Shown here piece after piece: positions 60,974 to 64,000 of a stretch of 64,000 nucleotides of DNA. Below the pieces are notes generated by a model, which was not told where the DNA came from, searched no databases, and saw nothing but the letters and a program-made list of their open reading frames with translations. This stretch comes from Rossellomorea aquimaris. Its GTDB lineage: Bacteria > Bacillota > Bacilli > Bacillales > Fictibacillaceae. The position numbers were made by a program, and so were the translations under genes. Position 1 is the stretch's first letter; each line of letters begins with the position of its first letter. The DNA is taken from contig JAIVLN010000006.1 in assembly GCA_020524245.1 (NCBI GenBank), positions 1-64,000 of the forward strand. The letters run 5' to 3'.

Positions 60974-61897
60974 ATGCAGGGAGATACAGTTTTGGAGGTC
61001 ACGAACCTGTCAAAGAAAATCGGGGACGCGACGATCATTGATGATGTGTCGTTCCGTTTGAATCAGGGAGAAATAAAAGGGCTTCTCGGACCGAATGGGT
61101 CAGGGAAAACAACGCTGTTAAAATTATTGGTTGGCTTGTTGAAACCGACGGGTGGAAGCATCACGGTCGAGGGATATTCGATTCAGAAAGATTTCGAAAA
61201 GGCGATCTCTCACATGGGAGCGCTCATTGAGAACCCTGATTTTTATGATTATCTATCCGGATACGATAATTTGATGCAATATGTGCGGCTCGTACCGGAC
61301 ACCTCAAAAAATAGATTGGAAGAAGCGATTGAACTGCTTGAAATGGAAGGATACATACACGACAAGGTCGAGTCTTATTCATTGGGGATGAGACAAAGAC
61401 TTGGTTTAGCCCAGGCGTTTCTCAGCAGACCGTCCATTTTATTGTTGGATGAACCGACGAACGGATTGGATCCGGAAGGTATTCAAGACCTCAGAAATTA
61501 CTTGAAGAGACTGAAAAGCGAAGGGGTCTCTATTCTTATTTCCAGTCATTTATTAGCTGAAATCGAGATGATTTGTGATCGGGTGATCATCGTTGACCAG
61601 GGGCAAATTGTTTCGGAAGGCATTCTAGATGATGTAAGGTCTATGCAATCTGAAGAAGGAAGGTATTTCTTCAGATTATTGGACATGGACAAGTTTATTC
61701 AGTTACCTAAAACGGATCCACTCTGTCAAAAGGTGGTTGAAGTGGTGGCGGATGGTTTTTACATACAAGGGACGGAACATGAGGTGGCTCGTATGAATCG
61801 GTTATTAGTAGAATGCGAGATCGACATCATTGGAATTGAAAGAGTTCAAGCGACGCTTGAGGATGCTTTCTTATCCCGATTAAGGAGAAAACGATGA
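60974..61897 (+). CDS. ABC transporter ATP-binding protein
   Basis: 307 residues. Walker A GLLGPNGSGKTTLLKLL, signature SLGMRQRLGLAQA, Walker B SILLLDEPTNGLDP and the switch SSHLLAEIE. The C-terminal extension (about 225-307) is typical of BcrA/CcmA-like exporters for antibiotics or lipids. ATG 60974 is better spaced from AGGAAGGAAG than ATG 60968. It overlaps the permease gene by 4 bases. Confidence 0.9.
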   Translation: MQGDTVLEVTNLSKKIGDATIIDDVSFRLNQGEIKGLLGPNGSGKTTLLKLLVGLLKPTGGSITVEGYSIQKDFEKAISHMGALIENPDFYDYLSGYDNLMQYVRLVPDTSKNRLEEAIELLEMEGYIHDKVESYSLGMRQRLGLAQAFLSRPSILLLDEPTNGLDPEGIQDLRNYLKRLKSEGVSILISSHLLAEIEMICDRVIIVDQGQIVSEGILDDVRSMQSEEGRYFFRLLDMDKFIQLPKTDPLCQKVVEVVADGFYIQGTEHEVARMNRLLVECEIDIIGIERVQATLEDAFLSRLRRKR

Positions 61898-62655
61898 CAT
61901 ACTTTAACCCGCTGGTTCTGAACGAACATATCAAACAATATAAACGCAGAAGAACTTTCGTGCTATTAGGATTGTTATTTTTCCTGAACTTCTTCGTAGC
62001 TGTCGGTATGAAGTTCATCTATTCCAACACAGATTTTACGTTTTGGCAGTACCTGCATGTTAGCACGTATTTGATTTTTATGCTTAACTTCCTAATCGTA
62101 ATCATTGCAGGAGATATCGTATCGAGTGAATTCGCTCAAGGTACGGTGAAAATGCTGCTGACGAGGCCTGTGAACCGACTGAAAATCCTACACGCGAAAT
62201 ACATAACGGTCGTGAGTTCGGTCTTCTATGTCGTGACGATCCACTTGCTGTTCGCGATCTTTTTCGGGCTCCTATTCTTTTTTCCAACTTTAATGGACAT
62301 AGAGGATGGCATATTCATGAAGATCGTGTTAAAAACGCTATTCGGTACGCTTGAAATGATCATTATCGCTTCCTTTACGATGATGCTTTCTGTATTGTCC
62401 AGAAGCAGTCTGTTTTCTGTCGCATTTTCGATCTTCTTTCTCATGTCGATTAAAATATTGCTAGCAGTCATGAATCACTTTCAGGTTGTACAGTTCAAAT
62501 ACGTTCTGTTTGCCAACACGAATCTATCTCAGTACTTTTACGGTGAACCGATGTTTTACGGGATGACATTGAACTTTTCAATCTGGAACATCGTCATTCA
62601 TATGGTTTTCTTTTATGTTCTATCCGCACTTGTTTTTACGAAAAGGGATGTGTGA
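61894..62655 (+). CDS. ABC-2 type permease
   Basis: 253 residues with six membrane helices. The segment IIAGDIVSSEFAQGTVKMLLTRPVNRLKIL is the conserved ABC-2 (NatB/BcrB-like) loop (shown here in part: SSEFAQGTVKMLLTRP). Partner of the ATPase just upstream; together they form a two-gene exporter of unknown substrate. Confidence 0.88.
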   Translation: MTYFNPLVLNEHIKQYKRRRTFVLLGLLFFLNFFVAVGMKFIYSNTDFTFWQYLHVSTYLIFMLNFLIVIIAGDIVSSEFAQGTVKMLLTRPVNRLKILHAKYITVVSSVFYVVTIHLLFAIFFGLLFFFPTLMDIEDGIFMKIVLKTLFGTLEMIIIASFTMMLSVLSRSSLFSVAFSIFFLMSIKILLAVMNHFQVVQFKYVLFANTNLSQYFYGEPMFYGMTLNFSIWNIVIHMVFFYVLSALVFTKRDV

Positions 62656-62772
62656 GGGGGCGGTTCTTTTGCCATTTTGCAGAAGGGCCGTCTTTTTGCG
62701 TCTGTTCTTAAACCCTATCCAGGCCGAATAAACTAATCGTAACAACTTCATAAGAAGGATAGGGGTGGCATC

Positions 62773-63480
62773 ATGTTTTCGGTTACCGAAATGCGTACGT
62801 TCGAGTTGTTCTCTGTTTCGCATATCACCGTGCTCTTGATGTTCTTGGCTGTATCCTTTTTCATAATTACATTCAGGAAGCACCTCAAACCCCACAAGTC
62901 CAAAATCAAATGGACGTTATTCACGATATTAGTCTTGAGCGAAGTGTCCGGACAAATTTGGACCGTGGCGACAGGTCAATGGGAATATGCTAGCTTACCT
63001 TTACACCTCTGTTCCATCAGTACTTTCATCGCCCTTTATATATTCTTAAAACCAAGTAAAAAAGCGTTCTATTTCTTGTTTTTCACAGGGCTGATTCCGC
63101 CATTCTTAAGCATTCTGACACCTGAAGTGTTTTACCAATTTCCTCATTTCCGCTTTCTCAAATACTTTCTCCATCACGCAGCCATCACATGGGCGGTTAT
63201 ATATTTTATCGTGTATGAAGGGTATCGAGTGCCAAGGAAAGCAATCTGGTCCGGTTTTCTTCTTATAAACGCCATCGCTGTTCCGATCTTCTTCCTTAAT
63301 CTTCTGTTAGACACCAACTTCTTCTACTTAGCCAACTCAACCGAATCTGAAACGATCTTGTCCTTTTTCGGATCCGGCGTCTTGTACTATATCAATCTTG
63401 AAATCGCGGCGGTAATTGTCTTTTTCATCACGTATATTCCGATGGAAGTGCTGTTGAGGAAAGAGAGGAAAAGGGCATAA
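62773..63480 (+). CDS. TIGR02206/YwaF-type membrane protein
   Basis: 235 residues with six to seven helices. ELFSVSHITVLLMFLAVS at the start, TVATGQWEYASLPLHLCSIS in the middle and the closing NLEIAAVIVFFITYIPMEVL are typical of the YwaF (TMEM164-related) family. AAGGATAGGGGTGGCATC precedes the ATG. Function unknown. Confidence 0.82.
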   Translation: MFSVTEMRTFELFSVSHITVLLMFLAVSFFIITFRKHLKPHKSKIKWTLFTILVLSEVSGQIWTVATGQWEYASLPLHLCSISTFIALYIFLKPSKKAFYFLFFTGLIPPFLSILTPEVFYQFPHFRFLKYFLHHAAITWAVIYFIVYEGYRVPRKAIWSGFLLINAIAVPIFFLNLLLDTNFFYLANSTESETILSFFGSGVLYYINLEIAAVIVFFITYIPMEVLLRKERKRA

Positions 63481-63522
63481 TAAAAACGGTTCTCCTGCTG
63501 ATGAAGCAAGAGAACCGTCCCC
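63481..63522 (-). terminator. Hairpin terminator of the NSS transporter gene (repeat family)
   Basis: ACGGTTCTC pairs with GAGAACCGT, with an inner TGCT/AGCA extension; the T tract is on the minus strand. It shares GAAGCAAGAGAACCGTCCC with the hairpin near 58254. Confidence 0.8.
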
Positions 63523-63525
63523 TAA

Positions 63526-64000
63526 TTAAAACGTCAGGAATCCTAAAACGGAAGCCATAACAATAATGATCAACACTGGAGCGACCAGTCTTAAGGACCA
63601 AATCCAAAGCATTCCCCAAAGACCGCCTTCACGAAGTCCACCGATTTCAAGAGACTTCTGCTTGCCAAGTGCCCATCCTACGAATAGAGCAGTTAACAAT
63701 CCACCGAGTGGGAGAAGGATGTTAGATGCCAGGTAATCCACAGCATCGAAGAATCCTAGACCGAAGATTGTGAATCCACCCCATGCTCCAAGGGAAAGGG
63801 ATGATGGAATTCCGAACAAGAAGATGATTGTTCCGAGAATCCATGTTGCCTTTTTACGAGTCCATTGGAACTTACGCATGAAGTACGCAACTGGTACTTC
63901 TAGGATTGAAATCGCTGATGTTAATGCTGCCATTGAAATCAATAAGAAGAATAGGACTGAGAAGAACTGACCGAATGGCATCATTTCAAATACAGCTGGA
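63526..64000 (-). CDS. NSS-family sodium-dependent transporter (C-terminal part)
   Basis: At least 158 residues; the gene continues past the window end, since the frame is open through 64000 (PAVFEMMPFGQFFSVLFFLL). The FFLLISMAALTSAISILEVP and GIPSSLSLGAWGG motifs match helices 8-12 of the neurotransmitter:sodium symporter family, which imports amino acids or related compounds. Substrate cannot be told from this part. Confidence 0.85.
   Translation of the reverse strand, partial: PAVFEMMPFGQFFSVLFFLLISMAALTSAISILEVPVAYFMRKFQWTRKKATWILGTIIFLFGIPSSLSLGAWGGFTIFGLGFFDAVDYLASNILLPLGGLLTALFVGWALGKQKSLEIGGLREGGLWGMLWIWSLRLVAPVLIIIVMASVLGFLTF

Overview
The window is a chromosomal segment of a Bacillaceae bacterium. 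Gene order follows the Bacillus subtilis purine region closely: 5S rRNA, yebE-yebG, purEKBCSQLFMNHD, yerA-yerB-yerC-pcrB-pcrA-ligA-camS, an opuE/putP-type proline symporter, gatCAB, dgkB and rlmCD. Ribosome binding sites are strong, TTG/GTG starts are common and lipoprotein signals are of Gram-positive type. I cannot name the genus from sequence alone.

Layout. 1-600: the end of an rRNA operon, a terminator and a 21-bp tandem repeat. 599-1336: yebE-yebG. 1336-1592: PurR boxes, a SigA promoter, a guanine riboswitch and its terminator, which together control the twelve-gene pur operon (1641-14969). The operon is interrupted by two long non-coding insertions, one between purC and purS (a dispersed hairpin repeat) and one between purF and purM. 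14935-25769: yer/pcr/lig genes plus several small membrane proteins. 26027-29894: rocA and a proline symporter preceded by a 37-residue membrane protein, i.e. proline degradation and uptake. 30040-33234: a Yip1-family protein and a divergent EamA transporter/MocR regulator pair. 33510-37834: gatCAB and dgkB. 37876-44426: accessory genes, including a decayed islet, an acyltransferase-like hydrolase, an ECF sigma/anti-sigma pair and many short palindromic repeats. 44481-46381: adenine deaminase under a second guanine-type riboswitch. 46535-50671: GrpB-like, flavodoxin-like, zinc-ribbon/S4 and rlmCD genes.

50672-55160 is an A+T-rich accessory island between rlmCD and katG. It holds a nonsense-interrupted gene with a C-terminal membrane anchor, a 267-residue protein I do not recognise, a stand-alone nucleic-acid deaminase resembling the toxin-deaminase (BURPS668_1122-like) family, and a divergent 630-residue OLD-family ABC-ATPase/TOPRIM nuclease. 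A perfect 16-bp inverted repeat lies just upstream of the nuclease gene. No helicase partner (GajB) is adjacent, so it is not an ordinary Gabija locus. This is the best candidate here for an undescribed defence or conflict system.

55227-64000: katG with PerR-like sites, an unknown AT-rich gene, a DUF4317 gene, a Crp/Fnr regulator next to an FNR-like site between a DUF4386 gene and an ABC exporter, a YwaF-like membrane protein, and the C-terminal part of an NSS-family sodium-dependent transporter cut by the window end.

Short repeats are a theme. Three intergenic tandem arrays share an exact 21-bp period but not sequence, and there are at least four dispersed palindrome families.
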